DNA from: an uncultured bacterium
GTDB lineage: Bacteria > Cyanobacteriota > Vampirovibrionia > Gastranaerophilales > Gastranaerophilaceae
Assembly: GCA_905216055.1 (NCBI GenBank)
Contig: CAJMSH010000005.1
Coordinates: 62,001-126,000, forward strand
Reading direction: 5' to 3'
DNA: 64,000 nucleotides
Shown: one piece after another, positions 8,415-15,615 of the stretch
Layout: the number at the start of each line of letters is the position of its first letter
How positions within the stretch are numbered: the stretch's first letter is position 1
Notes under the pieces: generated by a model
Told to the model about the DNA's origin: nothing
Databases searched by the model: none
Seen by the model: the letters and a program-made list of their open reading frames with translations, nothing else
Made by a program: the position numbers and the translations under genes

Positions 8415-8822
8415 TTATCTGCTTATATTTTGATCAATAATGTCAGAAACCCAAGGTATATAACTGTATTTTCCAGCAAATGATGTTAGTGCAAGGTATA
8501 TAAGTAATAAATATATTAAAATTTGGATTAATGAATAATCAAACAGTAACGGCATATTTAACCAAAATGTAATTTGCGCAACTACTTGATTTATAATTGG
8601 AATAAAACTTAAAAAATTAGAAAGCCAGCTTATAAATATTGACAAAACAGCAAATCCTAAAGAAATAAATATTGATTGAAATATATGATACTGCAAAAAC
8701 GGTTTTAATCTTGCTTTAGTAAATAAACCTATAATTAGCCATATAAATCCGACCATACCCATAGTGAGATAAGTTAGTGCTGCGATAATTCTTTCTATAA
8801 AATATGGGCTATCTTCTCGCAT
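8415..8822 (-). CDS. Tic20-like small membrane protein
   Basis: A 135-residue protein with about four membrane segments. The region FLQYHIFQSIFISLGFAVL followed by LTSFAGKYSYIPWVSD matches the pattern of cyanobacterial/plastid Tic20 proteins, where a short R/H-N-x-x-Q-A motif begins the third helix and a GxYxxIPxIS motif ends the protein. Plastid Tic20 forms part of the inner-envelope import channel; the bacterial function is unknown. The ATG at 8822 is preferred because GGAG lies 12 bases upstream, whereas the in-frame ATG at 8840 has no ribosome-binding site. It follows the TPR gene directly and is probably co-transcribed. Confidence 0.65.
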   Translation of the reverse strand: MREDSPYFIERIIAALTYLTMGMVGFIWLIIGLFTKARLKPFLQYHIFQSIFISLGFAVLSIFISWLSNFLSFIPIINQVVAQITFWLNMPLLFDYSLIQILIYLLLIYLALTSFAGKYSYIPWVSDIIDQNISR

Positions 8823-8823
8823 T

Positions 8824-9885
8824 TTAAACAGGTTCTCCATTCCGTTTTTTATCTATATATTCGTCAAGCAACTGAGTATAAACAAGTCTGTATTCATCAT
8901 TTTCAGGGGCTATGTTAATAGATGATCTGTAAGATGCAATAGCTTGTTCAATTTCGCCTTTAAGATAATGAGCATTACCAAGAAGCATATATGTTTGCGC
9001 ACTGTTTGGTTTTATACGTAACGCTTTTTTGTACAAATCCATTGCTAAATCTAAATGATTGAAGTTTGTATATAGATTTGCAAGAAGGATTTGTGCCTCA
9101 ATTTCTTTAGGCTTAATCTGTTCAGCCTTTTTATACATTTCAACAGCAATATCATATTCACCAAATTCAGAAAGTGAAATAGCATAACAAATGTATGCTT
9201 TGTAATTGTCACCTTCCATTTTTAGTGCTTTTTCAAAATAGCTGTAAGCTTTTTCACGTTCTTTCATCAAAGTTAATGTATTTCCTATACAAATACAAAC
9301 AATTTTGTTATCAGGATTAAGAACAAAAACTTTTTTATACAATTCTAAAGCTGTTTCATAATCAAAAAGCTTAAAGCAAACATTACCCATGTCAACTAAT
9401 GCGGTAATATTTTCAGGGTCAAGAGATAAGGCTTTTTCATAATAAGCTTTTGATTCAACATAATCTTCATTGTCCTGGTATAAAAGTGCAATAGCATTGT
9501 AAATTTCAGGATTTGTAGAATTTAGGTCAATTGCTCTGTTATAGTAAAATAAAGCTTTTGGAAAATTTTTCCATTCAGCAAAAACATTACCGATATTATA
9601 GTAAATCAAGAAATTTTTAGGATTAATTTCTAAAGCTCTATTGTAATAAGACAATGATTTTCTAAAATCTTTTTCGTAAAACCACATTGTCCCCATTCCG
9701 ACCAATGCCTGAATATCATCAGGTTTTATAGTCAAAAGGCTTTCTAATACAGACATAACTTTGTCATAATCTTCAATTTGAAGATATAACTCTGACAATT
9801 TGTGGTAATTTTCAACATTTGTTGGTTCTTTGGCCATAGCCATAACCAATTCATTTATTTTTTTATCTATCTCTTCTCTGTTCAT
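8824..9885 (-). CDS. Tetratricopeptide repeat protein
   Basis: The 353 residues are nearly all tandem 34-residue TPR units, about nine of them; the consensus A-x3-Y-x2-A-L-x-I/L-x-P is visible in units such as SYYNRALEINPKNFLIYYNIG and ALFYYNRAIDLN. TPR arrays are protein-interaction scaffolds. There is no signal peptide, so it is probably cytoplasmic. Start ATG has AAAGGT upstream. The operon order on the minus strand is rpiB, rsfS, this gene and the Tic20-like gene; the gap from rsfS is 66 bases. The partner proteins cannot be deduced from sequence. Confidence 0.9.
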   Translation of the reverse strand: MNREEIDKKINELVMAMAKEPTNVENYHKLSELYLQIEDYDKVMSVLESLLTIKPDDIQALVGMGTMWFYEKDFRKSLSYYNRALEINPKNFLIYYNIGNVFAEWKNFPKALFYYNRAIDLNSTNPEIYNAIALLYQDNEDYVESKAYYEKALSLDPENITALVDMGNVCFKLFDYETALELYKKVFVLNPDNKIVCICIGNTLTLMKEREKAYSYFEKALKMEGDNYKAYICYAISLSEFGEYDIAVEMYKKAEQIKPKEIEAQILLANLYTNFNHLDLAMDLYKKALRIKPNSAQTYMLLGNAHYLKGEIEQAIASYRSSINIAPENDEYRLVYTQLLDEYIDKKRNGEPV

Positions 9886-9951
9886 AATACCTTTATTCTA
9901 CACTATTTTTAATATTTTGCAACAGTATTTAGAATTGTTACATGCAAATTT

Positions 9952-10344
9952 TTAAAATTGTTTATAATCTTCAGACAATTTTTTCCATTCATCTTCCGGC
10001 ACACTAAATGCGTTACTCCAGAATTTTTCAATTGCATACATTTCACGTTCTTCTTTGTGCAAAATATGAACAACTACATCGCCATAATCAAGTAAATTCC
10101 AGCGATTTTTTGTATCATTTTCAATTCTGATAGGAGAGCGTGAAAAAAGCTCTTTAATTCTATCTTTTGTATTGTTCATCAAAGCTTTGACTTGTGGAGT
10201 TGAATCACCTGTAACAATTACAAAATAATCTGCCAATGATGATACATTGCTTATATTTAAGATTGTTATATCTTTACCAAGTTTGTCATCAAGTGTACGG
10301 GCAATAACACAAGCAAGTTTTTTTGAATCTAATTCTTCTGTCAT
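9952..10344 (-). CDS. rsfS: Ribosome silencing factor RsfS
   Basis: RsfS binds ribosomal protein L14 and blocks subunit joining when nutrients are short. The 130-residue protein has the family hallmarks DYFVIVTGDSTPQVKAL (near residue 38), W..LDYGDVVVHIL (near residue 82) and EREMYAIEKFW. Length is typical. The ATG has GAGGAAAATATA directly upstream. It lies between rpiB and the TPR gene on the same strand. Confidence 0.95.
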   Translation of the reverse strand: MTEELDSKKLACVIARTLDDKLGKDITILNISNVSSLADYFVIVTGDSTPQVKALMNNTKDRIKELFSRSPIRIENDTKNRWNLLDYGDVVVHILHKEEREMYAIEKFWSNAFSVPEDEWKKLSEDYKQF

Positions 10345-10446
10345 TATATTTTCCTCATTAGTCTTTTCTTATATTTAAAGCATAACATATAAAGCGGTAT
10401 ATGCAATAAAAAAGGCTGTTATTTTGTCAAGGATAATATTATAGCT

Positions 10447-10887
10447 CTACAAATCTTCTATTTGACTTACTCTGCGTTGGTGTCTGCCACCTTCAAATTC
10501 GGATTTGAGCCATACATCAACAATATCAAGAGCGATACATTCACCTGTAATTCTTTCGCCAAGACAAAGAATGTTAGAATTGTTATGCGCTCTTGATGCT
10601 TTAGCACTAAATGTATCGGTACAATGTGCAGCTCTAATACCTTTAACTTTATTTGCAGCAATAGACATACCAATACCTGTTCCGCAAATCAAAATTCCTC
10701 GTTCTGCCTCGCCATTAACTATTTTTTCAGCTGCTTTTTTGGCAATTACAGGGTAGTCACATGAATCAGTAGTGTATGTTCCAACATCAATGTAGTCAAT
10801 ATTATTCTTTTTTAAATATTCAATAATTTTATTTTTATAATTAAATCCGCCGTGATCTGAACCTATTACAATTTTTCCATTAATCAT
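10447..10887 (-). CDS. rpiB: Ribose-5-phosphate isomerase B
   Basis: Interconverts ribose 5-phosphate and ribulose 5-phosphate in the pentose phosphate pathway. At 146 residues it has the family length. Signatures: IGSDHGGF near the N-terminus, the catalytic cysteine loop GILICGTGIGMSIAANK (Cys about residue 69), the ARAHNNSNILCLG-like segment SRAHNNSNILCLGER, and the C-terminal FEGGRHQRRV. Start ATG preceded by AAGGTGA. Probably the first gene of the minus-strand set that includes rsfS, although 102 bases separate them. Confidence 0.96.
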   Translation of the reverse strand: MINGKIVIGSDHGGFNYKNKIIEYLKKNNIDYIDVGTYTTDSCDYPVIAKKAAEKIVNGEAERGILICGTGIGMSIAANKVKGIRAAHCTDTFSAKASRAHNNSNILCLGERITGECIALDIVDVWLKSEFEGGRHQRRVSQIEDL

Positions 10888-10944
10888 ATAAAGTCACCTT
10901 CTTTTATAACTATAATCTATTTTATAATTATAACTTAAAACAAT

Positions 10945-10969
10945 AAAAACTTCCATATTGGAAGTTTTT
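10945..10969. terminator. Rho-independent terminator
   Basis: Perfect 10-bp stem AAAAACTTCC / GGAAGTTTTT with 5-base loop, flanked by A and T tracts, 36 bases past the stop of the minus-strand gene at 11005. Confidence 0.85.
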
Positions 10970-11004
10970 ATTAATAATTGCTAAAAGTTTAGATTGAAAA
11001 AAGT

Positions 11005-11799
11005 TTATTGATCATTTTTCTTTACGCTGCCAAAGCCTAAACCTGTCATATCAAGATCACTTGGTTGAATTAATTGTCCGTTAACAAGAATATATTGTTG
11101 TGTTGTTATAGGTTTAGTTTGTCCTGTTGTACTATCGACAGCACCAATCAATGTATAAACCGGGTAATTTACTCCTTTGTAATTTACCGTGTTAGCTTCT
11201 TTTTTGTATGTATATGTGTTTAATACATCCTTAATGCTAATTGTGCCATCAGCATTGTTTGTTATAGTTCCTGAAATATCAGCTTTTGTACCTAATTTTT
11301 CATCATGAACTCTAAGAGTTTGACCATTTGTAAAATCTGTTTTTGGTGTATTAGCTGCTTTTTCTGCATCAGCAGCTGCTTTAGCTTTAGCTGCTGCTTT
11401 TAATTCTTCAATTTCTTTTGCCTGAGCTGCTGCTTTTTTTGATACTTCATCATATTTTTTTTCTAAGTTATCATCTTTAGGTTTTTCCTCTTCTTCAGTT
11501 CCACCGGCTCCTTCAACAGTGCCTCCGCCCCCGCCAAGACCAAGGGCACTTAAAATTGTTCCAACAACTCCAAGACCTGCGCCAATACCGAGTGTCCATT
11601 TTTCAAAATCATTCATTCCCGTATTGGTATTCCAATCGGTAATAGTCCCACCATGCATTGGCATAGGTGCATAGTTATTAATAACAATGTTATTTGTAAA
11701 TACGTGAGCTTTGCCCATACCTCTTTTTTGGCCGGCTTTTAAGCTATATGTATATGATTGTCTGCCTCCCGTGTGGAAGCCTGTTACATCCCATACCAT
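11005..11799 (-). CDS. Lineage-specific glycine-rich/coiled-coil protein (shared-promoter gene A), 264 aa
   Basis: No known family recognised. The N-terminal region has a glycine-rich stretch (TLGIGAGLGVVGTILSALGL then GGGGG) that could insert in or cross a membrane, followed by an acidic patch (EEEEKPKDD), an alanine/lysine-rich coiled coil (about residues 110-150) and a C-terminal beta-rich domain. It shares FTNNIVINNY with VVINNYG of the neighbouring protein at 12042. There is no classical signal peptide. Start: GGAG 7 bases before ATG. It carries the shared upstream element at 11831-11864 and its own terminator, so it is transcribed alone. Confidence 0.7.
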   Translation of the reverse strand: MVWDVTGFHTGGRQSYTYSLKAGQKRGMGKAHVFTNNIVINNYAPMPMHGGTITDWNTNTGMNDFEKWTLGIGAGLGVVGTILSALGLGGGGGTVEGAGGTEEEEKPKDDNLEKKYDEVSKKAAAQAKEIEELKAAAKAKAAADAEKAANTPKTDFTNGQTLRVHDEKLGTKADISGTITNNADGTISIKDVLNTYTYKKEANTVNYKGVNYPVYTLIGAVDSTTGQTKPITTQQYILVNGQLIQPSDLDMTGLGFGSVKKNDQ

Positions 11800-11830
11800 G
11801 ATGTATCTCCGTTTCTTTATACTCTCTTAT

Positions 11831-11864
11831 ATATATAAAGTATATAAAGAATTATATATTGCTA
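11831..11864 (-). promoter_or_regulatory. Shared regulatory element, copy 1
   Basis: On the minus strand: TAGCAAT (11864-11858), 11 bases, TATATACTTTATATAT (11846-11831), then 31 bases to the ATG. The same arrangement occurs at 13162, 21119 and 41860. It may be a promoter for an alternative sigma factor or an operator. Confidence 0.7.
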
Positions 11865-11983
11865 TTTTTTTGCTTAAATATTAAGAAATCTTTACAATTA
11901 ATATATCTGTTATATATATACCCGATAATCCTCTCTTATTATCAAGAGTTTACAAGATTGTGATGATTCACAACTATATAAAT

Positions 11984-12016
11984 AAAGCGTAGAAATGTTT
12001 TATTTTTCTACGCTTT
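11984..12016. terminator. Rho-independent terminator
   Basis: Perfect 12-bp stem AAAGCGTAGAAA / TTTCTACGCTTT, loop 9 bases, 26 bases after the stop of the minus-strand gene at 12042. The rest of 11865-11983 holds no gene; a TTGTGA/TCACAA inverted repeat lies at 11958-11973. Confidence 0.8.
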
Positions 12017-12041
12017 AAAAATTTTATTTAAGTATTTTATG

Positions 12042-13133
12042 TTATTGTTGATATTTATTTTGAATAATGTTGTTGTATTCAGTTTCTGACATTAGGTGAT
12101 TTTGAAGTACATATTCTTTTGATAATTTTTTATCACCTTTAACGAATGATTCTTTTAATTCTGATAATTTTTTATTTGTTTTTTGAATTTCTCCTTCTTT
12201 AGTTATTGTCTGCTTAGCATCTTCCATTAAAGATTTAATTCCAAATTCTGAAACCCCATTTGCATTTATTGTATCGCCTGAATTTGGATTTTTAACTTTT
12301 TTACCTGATACTTGAGCATTATATTCATTTTCTGCAACATTCAGTTCTTGTTTTTCTTGTTCATTATAAAATCTGTTAATTATAGTATCAAGAGTATCAC
12401 CATCGTGAACAATTGCTCTAATATTATATTTTAGATTGCCATTTTGATCTTTGTAAGAATCAGCAATATGATTTTTTACATACGATTTTTCATCAGCATT
12501 AAGTTTATCATACCCTTCAACAGTATTTAATAATTCATCAAGAGTTTTTTGGGTATTATCACCTGTATTTGTTGCATTTTGAGTTGAGTCAGTTTTATTT
12601 GTGTTATCTGTTTTATCAGTTTTTGCAGTTTCATCTGCAGCACTTGCAGAATCTGTTTTTCCTGTTGTGTTTGTTGTATTTGTCTTATCAGTTTTGTCAG
12701 TTTTGTCTGTATTATCTGTTTTGTCTGTAGATGAATTGTTATCTGCGCAGTCGCACTTTGCGTTTTCTATATCATCTATTTGTTTTTGAAGAGAATCAAC
12801 TTCTTTTGTTAAGCTGCTTATTCTTGATGCTAAAGAATTATAGCTAGCTAATTGATATTGTTGCGGCGCATAAGGTTGGTACATGCCAGGCTGATATCCC
12901 ATGTATGGATTTGCCATTTGGTTGCTATATCCAAAGATATTTGATAACAAATTCATGCCTGCCATAATGCCAAGCATGTTGTTTAGCCCGCCGCCAAAGC
13001 AGTTATTATTAAAAAATACAGGTCTGCACATACCGCCAAACATTGGCCCGCAGCCGTAATTGTTTATGACAACTCTGTTAGATCCACCCCAGAAGGTTCG
13101 TGGTCCGCCTAGGAATCTGTAAAATGTTTCCAT
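12042..13133 (-). CDS. Lineage-specific protein with Thr-Asp-Lys repeats and LysM-like segment (shared-promoter gene B), 363 aa
   Basis: No close family recognised. The order is: a Gly/Asn/Pro/Tyr-rich N-terminus (about 1-95, with VVINNYG, CGPMFGGM, NPYMGYQPGMYQPY), a short coiled coil (about 100-130), a low-complexity linker of TDK/TNT repeats (about 135-200), then a segment with AIVHDGDTLDTIINRFY (about residue 240) that resembles a LysM peptidoglycan-binding core, and a helical C-terminus. This suggests a surface or envelope protein, but no standard signal peptide is visible. Start: GGAG 7 bases before ATG. It has the shared upstream element at 13162-13195 and a strong terminator. Confidence 0.7.
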   Translation of the reverse strand: METFYRFLGGPRTFWGGSNRVVINNYGCGPMFGGMCRPVFFNNNCFGGGLNNMLGIMAGMNLLSNIFGYSNQMANPYMGYQPGMYQPYAPQQYQLASYNSLASRISSLTKEVDSLQKQIDDIENAKCDCADNNSSTDKTDNTDKTDKTDKTNTTNTTGKTDSASAADETAKTDKTDNTNKTDSTQNATNTGDNTQKTLDELLNTVEGYDKLNADEKSYVKNHIADSYKDQNGNLKYNIRAIVHDGDTLDTIINRFYNEQEKQELNVAENEYNAQVSGKKVKNPNSGDTINANGVSEFGIKSLMEDAKQTITKEGEIQKTNKKLSELKESFVKGDKKLSKEYVLQNHLMSETEYNNIIQNKYQQ

Positions 13134-13161
13134 AATACTGCTCCGATTTTTTATACTCTAA

Positions 13162-13195
13162 ATATATAAAGTATATAATTATTAGATAATTGCTA
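13162..13195 (-). promoter_or_regulatory. Shared regulatory element, copy 2
   Basis: On the minus strand: TAGCAAT (13195-13189), 11 bases, TATATACTTTATATAT (13177-13162), 28 bases before the ATG at 13133. The 16-mer and the heptamer are identical to copy 1. Confidence 0.7.
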
Positions 13196-13233
13196 AATTG
13201 ATACTTTATAATTTAACAAATCTTAACAATATG

Positions 13234-15615
13234 TTATATATCTAAACCACCAGATAAAGATAGTGAAGCAGATTTTTTAAGAGCAGGATAATTATCTATT
13301 TTATTAGTTTTTACAAAATCAATTGCTTCATTCCTTGCCATTTCAAGGATTTTTGCATCTCTCACTATATCAGAAATTATTAAATCCGGCAGTCCGCTTT
13401 GTCTTGTGCCTAAAAATTCACCTGGACCTCTTATTTGTAAATCCTTTTCAGCTATTACAAAGCCGTCATTTGTTTGTGTCATAATATTCAAACGCTCTCT
13501 TGTTTCTTGAGATTTTGTAGAAGTATGCAATATGCAATATGATTGAAGATCACTTCTTCCAACTCTTCCTCTTAATTGGTGAAGTTGAGAAAGTCCAAAA
13601 CGTTCTGCATTTTCAATTAGCATTACGGTTGCATTTGGAACATCAACACCGACTTCTACAACTGTTGTAGAAACTAAAATATCATATTTTTTATCTTTAA
13701 AATCAGCCATTACTTTGTCTTTTTCATCATTTTTCAATTTCCCGTGCAAAAGTCCGATTTTAAATTGAGGGAATACTTCATTTTGTAACCTTTCAGCTTC
13801 AATAGTCGCTGCTTTTGCGGATAAAGTTTCACTTTCTTCAATTAGGGGATAAACAACGTATGCTTGTCTGCCTTCTTCAATTTCATGTCTTATCAAGTCA
13901 TAGACACCTTTATGTGAAGTTACAAGTGATGTTTTAATAGGTTTTCTACCCTTTGGAAGTTCATCAATTACAGTAAGATCCAAGTCACCGTGAACCGTTA
14001 GGGCAAGTGTTCTTGGTATTGGAGTTGCTGTCATTGTTAAAATTTGAGGATTTTGAGATTTTTTCTTTAAGACGTTTCTTTGTTTTACTCCAAATCTGTG
14101 TTGCTCATCAACAACAATTGCTCCGAGATTGTTGAAATCAACTCCTTCTTGAATTAGTGCATGGGTTCCTACTGCGATATTCATTTGACCGTTTAGCAAA
14201 TCAGTTCTGAATTTTTCTCTAACCTTTTTGCCTTGACTTCCTAGGAATAATCCAACACTTATGCCCATTGGAGTAAGCCATTTTTGAAGATTGTTGTAGT
14301 GCTGCTGTGCTAAAATTTCTGTCGGTGCCATTAGAGCTCCCTGATAGCCGTTTTCGACACCTGCAAGAAGCATAATTGTTGCAACAACAGTTTTCCCGCT
14401 TCCGACATCTCCTTGAAGTAATCTTGCCATCGGAATATCTGAATTCAAGTCGTTTAAAATTTCATTTACAGCGCGCTTTTGCCCGCCAGTAAGTTCAAAT
14501 GGCAAATTGTCTATAAATTGTCTTACAAGTCCATGTTCTTTTATTTTTAGAGCTAAAGCCGAATGATTATGAGAATTTTGTTCTCTTAAAGTTACAAGTT
14601 TTAACTGGATTAAGAAAAGTTCTTCAAATATAAGAGAAAATCTTGCCTGTTCTAAAAGCTCCATACTTTCAGGAAAATGTATTTGTTCAACTGCTGTTTT
14701 TTTATCTAATATTCCGTATTTTTCTCTTATAAAATCAGGTAAAACATTTTCAATTTCATTTTTGTATGTTTGAATTGCATTATAAATCGCTCTGCGTAAA
14801 ACCTTTATACTTAAATCTTCACAAACACTATATATAGGTACTATTCTTGCAAGATTAAGGTTTAAATTTTTATCCTCTAAAAATTCTCCTGTCATTATTG
14901 AATAATTTGGTTTATCAAACGTTAATTTGCCGTCATAATTGTTTCGTTTTACCTTTCCAGAAATCATTATGCCTGCATTTGTTGGGAATTGTGCTTTTAT
15001 TCTTTCCAACATAAAGCGGTTAGATTTAGCTTGGAAAAAACTTAAATCAAGCCTTCCGCTTTCATCTGCAACAGAAACTTTTACGACCGAAAGGTTATTC
15101 CTTGTATTAAAAGCAGAAACTGATTTTATATAGGCAAATACAGTTGTTGTTTCCCCCTCTTTCAAATCACGAATTAGTGTTCTTGAAGAATAGTCGATAT
15201 GTTTTTTAGGGAAATACATAATTAAGTCTTGAACAGTGTAAATTCCCAGCTTATTCAATTTGTAAGCGATTTTAGGCCCGACACCTTTCATATACATTAC
15301 ATCAGTATCTTTTGCAGGTTTTAGCTTTGAATTTTTAGGGATTTCTTCGGTTTGCTTTGGCGAAGCTTCAGATTTTAAAATTTTTATCAATCTGTCAATG
15401 CTTCTTCTTCTCTCATTTATTCCTGCAAAGGGATAATGTTCAAACATTTCAGCCAAGACAGCCCATTTAGGATTTTTTTTAGAAAGTTTGTAATATCTTT
15501 TTGCTTCATTTGCGATAAATGTTGAAAAAGCCTGTGTTTTACCATGAATATCAATATATTTATATTGAATTTCAATTTCAATGGCTTTTTTCAATTGTTC
15601 TATATTATCAATCAC
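13234..15615 (-). CDS. recG: ATP-dependent DNA helicase RecG
   Basis: Remodels stalled replication forks and recombination intermediates. The 793-residue protein has a wedge/OB domain (MYMKGVGPKIAYKLNKLGI..DLIMYFPK) and helicase motifs GDVGSGKTVVA (about residue 400), TEILAQQHY, VDEQHRFGVKQR, TATPIPRTLAL, STTVVEVGVDVPNAT and QLRGRVGRS. It is about 100 residues longer than E. coli RecG at the N-terminus, as is usual in cyanobacteria. The start is a GTG at 15615 that overlaps the stop of the cyclase gene by 8 bases, so the two genes are translationally coupled. Confidence 0.96.
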   Translation of the reverse strand: MIDNIEQLKKAIEIEIQYKYIDIHGKTQAFSTFIANEAKRYYKLSKKNPKWAVLAEMFEHYPFAGINERRRSIDRLIKILKSEASPKQTEEIPKNSKLKPAKDTDVMYMKGVGPKIAYKLNKLGIYTVQDLIMYFPKKHIDYSSRTLIRDLKEGETTTVFAYIKSVSAFNTRNNLSVVKVSVADESGRLDLSFFQAKSNRFMLERIKAQFPTNAGIMISGKVKRNNYDGKLTFDKPNYSIMTGEFLEDKNLNLNLARIVPIYSVCEDLSIKVLRRAIYNAIQTYKNEIENVLPDFIREKYGILDKKTAVEQIHFPESMELLEQARFSLIFEELFLIQLKLVTLREQNSHNHSALALKIKEHGLVRQFIDNLPFELTGGQKRAVNEILNDLNSDIPMARLLQGDVGSGKTVVATIMLLAGVENGYQGALMAPTEILAQQHYNNLQKWLTPMGISVGLFLGSQGKKVREKFRTDLLNGQMNIAVGTHALIQEGVDFNNLGAIVVDEQHRFGVKQRNVLKKKSQNPQILTMTATPIPRTLALTVHGDLDLTVIDELPKGRKPIKTSLVTSHKGVYDLIRHEIEEGRQAYVVYPLIEESETLSAKAATIEAERLQNEVFPQFKIGLLHGKLKNDEKDKVMADFKDKKYDILVSTTVVEVGVDVPNATVMLIENAERFGLSQLHQLRGRVGRSDLQSYCILHTSTKSQETRERLNIMTQTNDGFVIAEKDLQIRGPGEFLGTRQSGLPDLIISDIVRDAKILEMARNEAIDFVKTNKIDNYPALKKSASLSLSGGLDI

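Noticed and set aside
11958..11973. TTGTGA-TGAT-TCACAA inverted repeat resembling a CRP site, in a genome with a cAMP-type cyclase
   Set aside because: CRP half-sites are separated by six bases, here by four; the site lies about 100 bases from the shared element and no CRP gene is in the window.
12601..12789. Plus-strand frame of repeated LSV units
   Set aside because: It is only the reverse reading of the TDK repeat linker of the minus-strand gene at 12042.
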